In this document: positions 9,066 to 16,165 of the stretch, piece by piece
How the letters are laid out: the number at the start of each line of letters is the position of its first letter
Position numbering within the stretch: position 1 is the stretch's first letter
IMG/VR virus record: IMGVR_UViG_3300031785_000064
Location: 1 to 21,665 of that record
Direction: 5' to 3' (one strand)
Source: a virus
DNA length: 21,665 bases
Notes under the pieces: model-generated
What the model was told of the DNA's origin: nothing
Seen by the model: only the letters and a program-made list of their open reading frames with translations
The model's database searches: none
Translations under genes and position numbers: made by a program

Positions 9066-9695
9066 CTATAAGAACGAGAACGCTGACTCACCTAGAGTAG
9101 CATCTCTTTTGCCGTCGGGCGCGGAATCATCCAACATCTTAGGTTGGAAGAACGAGCCTCCAGTTTCTATATTAGACTGGCCGCTCGAAACTACCGACTT
9201 CGCAATTTGTAAAATATTGTTTGCTCTAGCTATATCCCCACGTTGCTCGTCTGCTAGTCTTTTAAGGGCAGTGCCTTGCTCAATCTTAGCTAGCTGACTA
9301 AAGCCCCTGTTGCTTATAGATTTTTGTTGCTGTCCCATAGCAAGAACGTCCGCTTGCGCTTTATTTTGAAAATCAGAAGCTTGTGTGTCGGCTTGACTCA
9401 AACTTTGAAGTCGAGCCTGCTCAACATCACTTGTAAAACCTAAATCTTTTGTCCTAGCAAGACTAATCGGGCCAACAGTTTGCATAACATCCGCACCAGC
9501 TCTAGACCTAAGATTACTGCGCACATTTTCCTGTTGCAGTTGACGAGATATTTCTGGCAAAATTCCACCATAGTTAGTAGTCCAACGCTGCCACTCTGCA
9601 GAGGCAACCGCGGCCTGAGTTTTTTCAGCTTCAGTAGGTTTGTAATCCGACGCCTTTGGTTTTTTAATGCCCAAAATTTTTCCTAACAGCCCCAT
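9066..9695 (-). CDS. Small internal virion-like protein B (209 aa), T7 gp14-like position
   Basis: A 209-residue protein starting with MGLLGKILGIKKPK, a short basic N-terminus seen in many phage internal virion proteins, followed by a long Gln/Ala/Ser-rich helical stretch. The ribosome site AGGAGA lies about seven bases before the ATG and overlaps the stop codon of the preceding connector gene. Size and position before a 757-residue and a giant protein match T7 gp14 (about 196 residues), the smallest ejected protein. No enzyme motif is seen. Identity as an ejection protein is inference; a tail-stem component is possible. Confidence 0.75.
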   Translation of the reverse strand: MGLLGKILGIKKPKASDYKPTEAEKTQAAVASAEWQRWTTNYGGILPEISRQLQQENVRSNLRSRAGADVMQTVGPISLARTKDLGFTSDVEQARLQSLSQADTQASDFQNKAQADVLAMGQQQKSISNRGFSQLAKIEQGTALKRLADEQRGDIARANNILQIAKSVVSSGQSNIETGGSFFQPKMLDDSAPDGKRDATLGESAFSFL

Positions 9696-9704
9696 ATCAG
9701 TCTC

Positions 9705-10388
9705 CTAAATAAAAGATTTTCTGCCAGCATATTTACGTGTCTTACGCCCGCTGTGCAATCCACCATAACGTACTTTAGCAACCACTGGATTATCGGCCTG
9801 ACGAGCGCGCCGCTCCGCGTACACCATGCCGTTATTAAATAGCTCACTGTAAATTTGCGCCGCCCCTAGATCAGTCCAGTCTTTCGCGGGCATACGGCAC
9901 AACCGAAAGATAGCGCCGTTAATAATTGCATCTCTATAATCAGTCATTATTTCATCATCACAAGCAGTAGAAGTTTGAGTAGGTTTAAGTGCTACTCTAA
10001 TTTCTACGCCCTGTGAAACAGTGGCGCTGGGGACTGGTACAAGATTAACAATGCTCAAACCTTGTTTAATAAAGTACTCTGGAGTACCCGTGTCATTACG
10101 CCAGTTTTCTTTACGTTGCTCAAGCAAGCCACTTGAAACAGGTTCAAGAGTTTTACCTTCGTGTGTCATCCACACAATTCGATGTACAACCGTTCCGGTA
10201 GGTGGCTCTAAGTCGTATTCGTAGATACCAGCCACCACAGTAATTGGGTCCAGTTGTTGTTGATAAACGTCTGTCTTTTCACACAGCTCGATCGCAGCAG
10301 ACCGTATCGCTCTTTCAGCTATAACTTCAGGGCAAGCCGGAACCATTGAAATGACATCAGGTAACAATGTTTCATATTTTATGGCCAT
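9705..10388 (-). CDS. Neck/connector-type structural protein (227 aa)
   Basis: A 227-residue protein with an N-terminal helical part and a central beta-rich part (YEYDLEPPTGTVVHRIVWM and following), then a helical segment and a very basic C-terminus (SGRKTRKYAGRKSF). This layout is common in adaptor or nozzle-type proteins that bind below the portal. Its ATG shares one base with the stop of the upstream gene (TAATG) and an upstream GGAG serves as ribosome site, so both are probably made together. Comparable gene pairs follow the capsid gene in podovirus-like phages. I cannot assign it to a named family with certainty. Confidence 0.75.
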   Translation of the reverse strand: MAIKYETLLPDVISMVPACPEVIAERAIRSAAIELCEKTDVYQQQLDPITVVAGIYEYDLEPPTGTVVHRIVWMTHEGKTLEPVSSGLLEQRKENWRNDTGTPEYFIKQGLSIVNLVPVPSATVSQGVEIRVALKPTQTSTACDDEIMTDYRDAIINGAIFRLCRMPAKDWTDLGAAQIYSELFNNGMVYAERRARQADNPVVAKVRYGGLHSGRKTRKYAGRKSFI

Positions 10389-11068
10389 TAACCGACTCCT
10401 CGTCTTTCCACGTTAGGCGTATCTATAGAATCTCGTTGGTCTTTAGCGCCGATTAAACTTAAAAATATTCTGTAGTGGTTTGCTGCTCTTTGAGCATTTG
10501 CAGCAACCTCTGATTCTTTTAGATAGGACATATACAAGACATAATGCATTACAGCACCCGCGTACATATCATCTACGGTTAGGTTGTCGCTTGCAGTAAC
10601 GGTAGCTGGGTTTTTAGAATATATAATTTCTATATAAGAGTTACCGGCTACGCCTGGGAAGACATAGTAATTTTTAGGGTCTTGCTCGTCATAGATGTAG
10701 TTTTTAATTACATTTGTATGAGCAGCATCGCCCGTTACAGCTGGGTCATGCCAAGTAGGGGTCTGTGTGTCTAAGACATCGCGCGCGACTAGTCGAATTG
10801 CACGACCGCCTGTGCCACTAGATGCTGCTGACATATTACGTATGACGCGAAGCAGCCGGTTACCATCAGTAGGTATCGTTTGCTTTGTGCCGGTTACAAG
10901 AGTAACTGTAGTATTTTCAGATGTAGCGTCAGGCTTAAGAAGGGCTATCTCGCTTTGCGCGTCATTAAGCCACTTAATTAGCTCATCAGTCTCTGACCAA
11001 CGGATACCAGACGTATCCTGGAGCGTTTCTTTTACTCTAGCTAGTACGCTTTGTACCGTTGTAGTCAT
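10388..11068 (-). CDS. Head-tail adaptor-like protein (DUF6682-like)
   Basis: A 226-residue protein. The first 50 residues (VKETLQDTSGIRWSETDELI, then a WLNDAQSEIALLKPDA pattern) are typical of phage adaptor proteins that begin with helices and an invariant tryptophan, and resemble the family I remember as DUF6682. A beta-rich middle (LVTGTKQTIPTDGNRLLRV) and a C-terminal helical region with LYMSYLKESEVAANAQRAANHYRIF-like heptads follow. It probably joins the portal to the tail. An AGAGGTAG ribosome site precedes the ATG, ten bases after the previous stop; the stop overlaps the next start by one base. The family name is from memory. Confidence 0.78.
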   Translation of the reverse strand: MTTTVQSVLARVKETLQDTSGIRWSETDELIKWLNDAQSEIALLKPDATSENTTVTLVTGTKQTIPTDGNRLLRVIRNMSAASSGTGGRAIRLVARDVLDTQTPTWHDPAVTGDAAHTNVIKNYIYDEQDPKNYYVFPGVAGNSYIEIIYSKNPATVTASDNLTVDDMYAGAVMHYVLYMSYLKESEVAANAQRAANHYRIFLSLIGAKDQRDSIDTPNVERRGVG

Positions 11069-11078
11069 CTGCTACCTC

Positions 11079-11435
11079 TTATGAACGTAAAGCAGCCTCC
11101 CAGGCGGCATTACGTTGCTCCGAAGACAAGGTCCTTCCAGCCAGCTCATTAACAATAGCAGCTTTAGGAGTATTGTCTTTCTTAAATTTGCTAGCGTCGC
11201 CTTCTTCCATCAAAGCAACGAGTTTATCTACTAGTTCATTAAACGAAACATCGTTTGCTTCGTCTTCTTCTTGGGTTTCTGGTTCAGCAACGCTGTCTTC
11301 AACCCGTTTTGCTCCCAGTGCCATAGCCGCTAAAGCAGCATCTTCTGCTAAATCTTGCGGCTCGTTTGGGAAAAGAAACAGTACGGCGCCCCAATCGGTA
11401 GCAACCCTTAGTTCTTTATCAGATACAACCTTCAT
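11079..11435 (-). CDS. Small acidic post-capsid protein of unknown function (118 aa)
   Basis: A 118-residue protein with three parts: a short beta-like N-terminus (about 1-25), an acidic low-complexity middle (about 45-62, rich in Glu and Asp), and a helical C-terminus. The C-terminus follows a pattern common in small proteins next to phage capsid genes: a helix, EEGDASKFKKDNTPK, then a second helix ending in QRNAAWEAAL, possibly a small HeH/SAP-like fold. A clean AAAGGAAA ribosome site stands before the ATG. It is separated from the capsid gene by a strong hairpin, which may reduce its expression relative to capsid. Head decoration or head completion is possible, but not shown. Confidence 0.75.
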   Translation of the reverse strand: MKVVSDKELRVATDWGAVLFLFPNEPQDLAEDAALAAMALGAKRVEDSVAEPETQEEDEANDVSFNELVDKLVALMEEGDASKFKKDNTPKAAIVNELAGRTLSSEQRNAAWEAALRS

Positions 11436-11461
11436 GTGATTTCCTTTCTATGAAGAAGATG

Positions 11462-11497
11462 CCCCTCTCTGGAGGGAGGGTTTATTCCAGAGAGGGG
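11462..11497 (-). terminator. 12-bp perfect hairpin after the capsid gene
   Basis: Inverted arms at 11462-11473 and 11486-11497 pair perfectly over 12 bp around a 12-base loop, starting about nine bases after the capsid stop. On the minus strand the following bases are CATCTTCTTCAT, without a real U run, so it may be a partial terminator, an RNA 3' end stabiliser or a processing site rather than a full terminator. Confidence 0.65.
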
Positions 11498-11505
11498 ACT
11501 TATTC

Positions 11506-12660
11506 TTACTGAGCGGTATCGAGTGCGATAACACCAAAGTCCTGGACAGAGCCAGAAACATCAGAGTTATACTTCGGCTTACGAAGACCAAAAATCTTAC
11601 CGACAGAAATACCGGCTTGGTTTTCGTAATCGAAGGTGTCCTCGACAATCTCAGGCAGACCAATATCGGCCATAGCCAAGGCTTGTGCGCCACAGAACAG
11701 AGCACGTGCCCCGTTTACGTCAGCGTTCGCGCCCCATTTGTAACCAGCAGCACCTGCGTTAGACGAGGTACCGGCGGTTGCACCAGCTGTGTTGAAGACA
11801 TGACGGAACTCATGAACCATAATGCCATCTACCATCAGGCTGGATGAACCAGCAAACAAGCTGTTTGCATTACCGCGAACACCAGCGTTTCTGACGTTAG
11901 CCAGGAAGTCGGAGTCGAGTTTCAAATCAGCCATTTGCTGTGGGGTTACGAAGAGATGGAACATCTCGTCGTTACCTGCACCGCGGATACCACGAATGTA
12001 GTTATCTTTGGCGTAGGCTTTCAACTCAACAAGACACTTGTAAGTGATCGTGTCAGCAGCAGTGACCTGAGTCGTTGCAACACTGGATGTCACCAAGTTA
12101 CTTGTTGCGTCCCAACGCACGTGACGTGCGCTTGTAGGAGCAGACACATCCGAAGCAAACTCAAGGTCAACCAGCTCATGGCCAGCTGAAGAAGAGGTTG
12201 GGCGGAGTGCGCCGTTGTTTTTGAAAGTGTAAGCAACACCAGAAAGCGTCAGGAACGCCAGCTGGTCCATACGGTCAGCCATTGCATATGCAAGTGCGTC
12301 ACGTGATTGCTCACGGAAGTTCACAACCGTTTTCTGGTCGGCCATGCGTCCGGCGATGCGGTTAGCAAAGCGCAGCTGGTCCAGCTCGATTGTGATGTCG
12401 AAGGCACGCAGTGCTTCTTCATTACCTTCCAGAGTGTTGTCGCCGGTAATACCGTCGCCAGTCATATCTGCAAGCAATGTAATGTTAGCTTTTGTACCTT
12501 TGTTGCTTTTGGTCAGCTCGGTTACGCGCTGCACCATTGCGTTCTGACCAGTTCCGGCGAACTGATTAATGAACGACATGTTGCGGGCCACACGCCAGAA
12601 GTCGCGTGACCACACCTGAAGCTGATCACCTGTCAGCGTTCCGTAGTTAGTAGTAGCCAT
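11506..12660 (-). CDS. Major capsid protein, N4-gp56 family
   Basis: This 384-residue protein forms the icosahedral head shell. The N-terminal half carries the hallmark stretch of the N4-gp56 / DUF4043 capsid family: KGTKANITLLADMTGDG, then TLEGNEEALRAFDITI, DQLRFANRIAGRMADQKTV and NFREQSRDALAYAMADRMDQ, followed by AFLTLSGV. The C-terminal part holds the beta-rich region and a GFGVIALDTAQ-like end. I chose ATG 12660 (MATTNYGTL) because GGAGC lies at ideal spacing before it; a TTG 12 bases upstream would include the ribosome site in the coding part. It follows an acidic scaffold gene and a long structured leader, and precedes a strong hairpin. Its codons favour C in third position more than those of the neighbouring virion genes, as expected for the most abundant protein. 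Confidence 0.95.
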   Translation of the reverse strand: MATTNYGTLTGDQLQVWSRDFWRVARNMSFINQFAGTGQNAMVQRVTELTKSNKGTKANITLLADMTGDGITGDNTLEGNEEALRAFDITIELDQLRFANRIAGRMADQKTVVNFREQSRDALAYAMADRMDQLAFLTLSGVAYTFKNNGALRPTSSSAGHELVDLEFASDVSAPTSARHVRWDATSNLVTSSVATTQVTAADTITYKCLVELKAYAKDNYIRGIRGAGNDEMFHLFVTPQQMADLKLDSDFLANVRNAGVRGNANSLFAGSSSLMVDGIMVHEFRHVFNTAGATAGTSSNAGAAGYKWGANADVNGARALFCGAQALAMADIGLPEIVEDTFDYENQAGISVGKIFGLRKPKYNSDVSGSVQDFGVIALDTAQ

Positions 12661-12892
12661 TTTAAGCTCCAATTAAAGATGTGTTTCACTAACGGTTGAG
12701 ACCACCTCAACCATCGACCGTCTTTTTAATGGATAGACATACCCGTATACCTCGTATCGTGAGGAAACGTGTGGCGTATAGTTATCGAGTTACGAACTCG
12801 GCGCGTTTTACGCCCCGACGGGCGAGAACGATTTTTACCGTGACCGACCACGACCTGATATCGCACAGGTAAGCGAGTTAGTTTTATATTAG
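12661..12892 (-). promoter_or_regulatory. Structured untranslated leader upstream of the capsid gene
   Basis: About 230 bases without a convincing gene. Reading the minus strand, several hairpins can be drawn: 12811-12824 (5-bp GC stem), 12786-12800 (6-bp CGAGTT/AACTCG around a 3-base loop) and 12694-12712 (7-bp GGTTGAG/CTCAACC around 5 bases), the last about 35 bases before the capsid start. A weaker 4-bp pair lies at 12839-12852. The GGAG ribosome site at about 12666-12669 is left unpaired. It may hold a late promoter, but no convincing -35/-10 pair was found. Confidence 0.6.
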
Positions 12893-12905
12893 TTAAACTA
12901 ATATA
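12885..12905. repeat. 21-bp near-perfect palindrome, copy 1 of the TATTAGT-N3-ACTAATA dyad
   Basis: Arms TATATTAGTT and AACTAATATA of 10 bp surround a single central A. The inner 17 bp (12887-12903) have the same form, TATTAGT, three bases, ACTAATA, as the palindrome at 18560-18576. It overlaps the end of the possible 28-residue peptide and stands at the head of the capsid leader. Operator or RNA hairpin are both possible. Confidence 0.7.
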
Positions 12906-12979
12906 TCGCCGCAAGTAATAAGTAAAGCAATCAGCACTGAGGCTAACGCCATACCTACTACTTGTGACGGGAAATTCAT
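12893..12979 (-). CDS. Possible 28-aa membrane microprotein
   Basis: ATG 12979 overlaps the TGA of the scaffold gene (TGATG), with GGAG nine to ten bases upstream inside that gene. The peptide has 28 residues: a short polar start (MNFPSQVVG) and then one hydrophobic stretch (MALASVLIALLIT) long enough to enter a membrane. The stop lies in the palindrome 12885-12905. Overlapping start, ribosome site and hydrophobic content are in favour; very short length and no known relative are against. A small membrane or lysis-related protein is only a guess. Confidence 0.45.
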   Translation of the reverse strand: MNFPSQVVGMALASVLIALLITCGDILV

Positions 12980-14043
12980 CAGACGATATCTCCTCGCATG
13001 CGCCTAATAGTTGCTTCGGGCAGCGCGTTAAACTCGTCTTCGCTCATTTGCTCTAAGTTAATGACGTTTTCGCCACGTGACGAAGAGCCTTCACCTTCTA
13101 ATTCTGGCGGTTGGGCTTCCGCAGCTTTAAGTTTTTTAGCTACTGTAGCCTTTTTCTTGGCCGCCTGCTCTACTTGTGGCTTTGCTAGGGCTGATTCTGA
13201 TTCAGTTTCCCCTGCAGCCTCGAGGTTACGGTCCTTAACCACGTACTTAACCGCTCGGCCCAAAGCGTCAACGGGGTCATAGCCTTTAAGAATAAACGCG
13301 TCACGAAGTTCGACAACTTCATCTGTGTATTCTTGGCTAAACTCTGAAGAGTTTTGGTCAAATACTGGATAAGCTTCTTCCAGGTCTGCTGCAGCTTTCT
13401 GTAAAGCTGTAGCTTGAGCAGATTGTTGAACCGTTTGGCCCATTTTCTGCTCCATTTCCCAAGATATTTGAGTTTTTTCCGCAGCTCGAATTTCTTTACG
13501 GAGAGCGACAGCTTTTTCAGCTTCTCCGTCAAGAACGAGCTGTTGATATTCAATTTCTTTAGCATCGAAGTCATACTCCTCTGGCGCTTCAGCAGGTTGT
13601 TCGGCAGCAGCCTTCATTTCTTCTACCTGTTTCTGTAAAGCTTTCTGTTTAGCTAACACTTCATCAAGGCGAGACTTAGGCACCATAGGGCTTTTTGTCT
13701 CCGGTTCTGTTTTTTCAGCGGCAAGAGGCATTTCTTCCTCTTTATCATCGTCTGATTCGGGTTCCTCTTCAGGTTGCCCTTCATCAGGCTCAGTATCATC
13801 GCCGTCATCGTCTTCATTATCGGCTGTTTGGACTTCTTCGTCCGTAGTTTCCTCTGATTCTTCAGCTTCAGCGGTAATTTCTTCCGTTTCTTCAGCTTCT
13901 TCAGCTTTTTCTGGCTCCGGTTCGGGCTCTGGAAAGCTTAAATCTAGATTTTCTGGCGCCTCTAAGGGTTCTGCCCCCGGCATAACGTCAAAAGTAAGCG
14001 CTTTTTCCTCAGTCGCTTCCTGATTTTCCGTGTCTTTACTCAT
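12979..14043 (-). CDS. Capsid assembly scaffold protein (354 aa)
   Basis: A 354-residue protein between portal and capsid genes, the usual place of the scaffold that guides head assembly and then leaves. The first 125 residues are extremely acidic, with long Glu/Asp runs and Pro; residues about 125-225 are charged and helical with coiled-coil heptads (SRLDEVLAKQKALQKQVEEM); a Lys/Ala-rich hinge follows at about 285-320. The C-terminus, NVINLEQMSEDEFNALPEAT followed by a basic RRMRGD end, is typical of scaffold proteins of phages with P22-type portals. Ribosome site AGGAG precedes the ATG, nine bases after the portal stop. No protease gene is seen nearby, so removal may not need cleavage. Confidence 0.85.
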   Translation of the reverse strand: MSKDTENQEATEEKALTFDVMPGAEPLEAPENLDLSFPEPEPEPEKAEEAEETEEITAEAEESEETTDEEVQTADNEDDDGDDTEPDEGQPEEEPESDDDKEEEMPLAAEKTEPETKSPMVPKSRLDEVLAKQKALQKQVEEMKAAAEQPAEAPEEYDFDAKEIEYQQLVLDGEAEKAVALRKEIRAAEKTQISWEMEQKMGQTVQQSAQATALQKAAADLEEAYPVFDQNSSEFSQEYTDEVVELRDAFILKGYDPVDALGRAVKYVVKDRNLEAAGETESESALAKPQVEQAAKKKATVAKKLKAAEAQPPELEGEGSSSRGENVINLEQMSEDEFNALPEATIRRMRGDIV

Positions 14044-14052
14044 TACGCACTC

Positions 14053-16164
14053 CTAGTTTTGCGTGGTTTGGCCCGTTTTTGCGCCAGTGTTCATAGCAGT
14101 GGTGGCCAATTTTGCCGCTGCTTGAGTTCTAGCCTGTGATTCACGGGTTTCTTTAGTCATACCCGCAAGTTCACGACGCAAAGATAAGTTTTCTCTTGCT
14201 ATTTGAAGCTCTTGTTGCAGTTCAGCTACTTTAAGCTGTGGATCTGCCTGAGCTGCGCCAGCTTTTGCCTGAGTTAACTGAGCGTCTGCAGCTATTTTCA
14301 TAACCTCGGCCTCAAGTTTAGCGACTTGTAGCTGCGCTTCCTGCATAGCGAGCTGTTGCTGCATCTGCATAATCTGCATTTGCTGTTCAGACGGGTCTTG
14401 GCGGAGACGCGCTGCAAGCTCTGATTTCTTAGCGAGGTGTGAATACTGAACAATAGCATCGTCCGGTACAGCAACACCGGCTTGACGGAGTGCTAGAGCC
14501 TCCGCGAACTGTACTTCATCAAATGAATCACGCGCTGGCATAGTACTAATGACAACATCATACTCACCCAGAGTTAGATTATTAATAATGTCACCATCAT
14601 CGGTCAGCTGATTAATAATCATTTCTTCCCGTTGTTCCATCGGGTCATCATCTTTAGTAATTTTGATGACTCTTTCCTCAGTGTAAAAGGTTTGGATAAG
14701 GTCCAAAATCTTTTCGGCAAGGTACTGGCGGGTTTTGCGCAAGTTATCCAACGGCACCTGAATCATAATGACGCCGCGGTTCTGTTTTGCTTGTATCGCA
14801 ATACCAGAAACCTCAGCACCGTCGGTGCCAAGCATAGAGTCATTAATACCACTGATAGACTTTATATTAGCCTGCGCCTTTTGACTGATACGGTCGAGAC
14901 CGGTTGGGATCTGATTTGGTTGTATCTTCGCGGGCGGAGAAGACCCACGATTATACTCAAGAACCAAACCGGTCTCTGCCCCGTGTTCCTCCAAATCCTC
15001 AGCCTGCATATTAGTAAGAGAGCCTGACTCCACTACCCAACCACTGTTAGCTGTAGTGTTAACAATGTGTAACTCTTGTGAAGCGATCTTGTTCAGCTGC
15101 TCTTGAGGAGAAAGCAGATTGCGCACCATACCGAACGGGCGCCCGCGCCTGAAATAAGCAAAGAACGGGACAATAGTGAAGTCTTTATATGGAGACCAGT
15201 CGTCATGCAATACAACTTTATCGCACGTAACAGTCCAGCGTACTTTCTTTTTAGTCTTGCTATACATGTTGAGACCGTAGTCTTTCGCAAACTTTTTAGC
15301 TTTGCGGTCAGACCACGCCTCCGGCACTTCACGTTGGTCACCAGTAGTTGGGTCTACATAACATTCGACACGAGTGACTTTACGATGCTGGCGCTCAATA
15401 ACACGTAGGGCTTTGACAGTTCGATACTCATCTTCACCAGGGACAGTGGTACCGAGATAATCATCAGATTCATCCAAGTCCCCGTAGCGTGTCTCACTGT
15501 ATTCCACCGAGTCACGGCCGAAACTATTACCGTTCTCGGCAATAAACCGAAGGCGGTCCGCTTGTTCTTGTCCGTACATTTCCTCGATGTCATCGAGCGT
15601 CATCCAGCGGGTGTAGAAGAACTCGTTCCAAGTTTTTGGATCATAGTCTTTGGCGTCAGGGTCAATAACAACATCCAACGGATCGAGCGCTTTAACACGT
15701 ACTTCGCCTTCTACATGATCAGAAAAATCTATGCGCGCGTCAAAATAGCCGCGGCCGTCCATAATCAAACCATCAGAAAAAACTTGCTGCTCAACCCAAT
15801 CAAGTTTGTTGTTATCTGCAATTTGCATATACAACTTCGTAAGCGTATGCGCAACTTCTTCCGACCCGCCACGGCGAGGTTTGAACTTTATATCTGCACG
15901 TCGATTAGACTGCTCGCCTAGTACAGTATTAACTGTAGGTAATATTGTATTTATGGTTAGGGCCGGGCGACCTTCTGCATCAAGATTAGCGACATCCATA
16001 GCATCCCATTGTTCACCCTGATAATAAGCATCGCATTTTTTGGCTACATCAATGTAATCAATATGGCCGTTGTCGCGGGCTCGTGTATATCGGTCCCACT
16101 GGTCGTGCGCTAGTTTATCTTCTTCACCTGGGGTTAGTCGGGCTTTTTTACTATGTACTGTCAT
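14053..16164 (-). CDS. Portal protein, P22-like family
   Basis: About 703 residues, close to the P22 portal (725). Twelve copies form the ring at one head vertex through which DNA enters and leaves. The N-terminal part shows the family pattern: a helical stretch with CDAYYQGEQWD, then RPALTINTILPTVNTVLGEQ and NRRADIKFKPR. The C-terminal 130 residues form a long Gln/Ala-rich helix (QMQIMQMQQQLAMQEAQLQV), comparable to the helical barrel that extends into the P22 head. I prefer ATG 16164 (MTVHSKK), which begins one base after the terminase stop; a GTG at 16173 would add three residues and overlap that stop. No strong ribosome site is visible, so coupling to terminase translation is likely. The scaffold gene follows after nine bases. 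Confidence 0.93.
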   Translation of the reverse strand: MTVHSKKARLTPGEEDKLAHDQWDRYTRARDNGHIDYIDVAKKCDAYYQGEQWDAMDVANLDAEGRPALTINTILPTVNTVLGEQSNRRADIKFKPRRGGSEEVAHTLTKLYMQIADNNKLDWVEQQVFSDGLIMDGRGYFDARIDFSDHVEGEVRVKALDPLDVVIDPDAKDYDPKTWNEFFYTRWMTLDDIEEMYGQEQADRLRFIAENGNSFGRDSVEYSETRYGDLDESDDYLGTTVPGEDEYRTVKALRVIERQHRKVTRVECYVDPTTGDQREVPEAWSDRKAKKFAKDYGLNMYSKTKKKVRWTVTCDKVVLHDDWSPYKDFTIVPFFAYFRRGRPFGMVRNLLSPQEQLNKIASQELHIVNTTANSGWVVESGSLTNMQAEDLEEHGAETGLVLEYNRGSSPPAKIQPNQIPTGLDRISQKAQANIKSISGINDSMLGTDGAEVSGIAIQAKQNRGVIMIQVPLDNLRKTRQYLAEKILDLIQTFYTEERVIKITKDDDPMEQREEMIINQLTDDGDIINNLTLGEYDVVISTMPARDSFDEVQFAEALALRQAGVAVPDDAIVQYSHLAKKSELAARLRQDPSEQQMQIMQMQQQLAMQEAQLQVAKLEAEVMKIAADAQLTQAKAGAAQADPQLKVAELQQELQIARENLSLRRELAGMTKETRESQARTQAAAKLATTAMNTGAKTGQTTQN

Positions 16165-16165
16165 A

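Noticed and set aside
12661-12672. Longer start of the capsid gene at TTG 12672
   Set aside because: The ribosome site GGAG lies within these codons and fits ATG 12660.
12811-12824. Rho-independent terminator in the capsid leader
   Set aside because: The GC stem is not followed by a U run on the minus strand, where the capsid gene must be transcribed.
12726-12914. Minus-strand basic frame of 62 residues in the capsid leader
   Set aside because: It needs a TTG start without ribosome site and overlaps palindrome and hairpins; the segment reads better as structured RNA.
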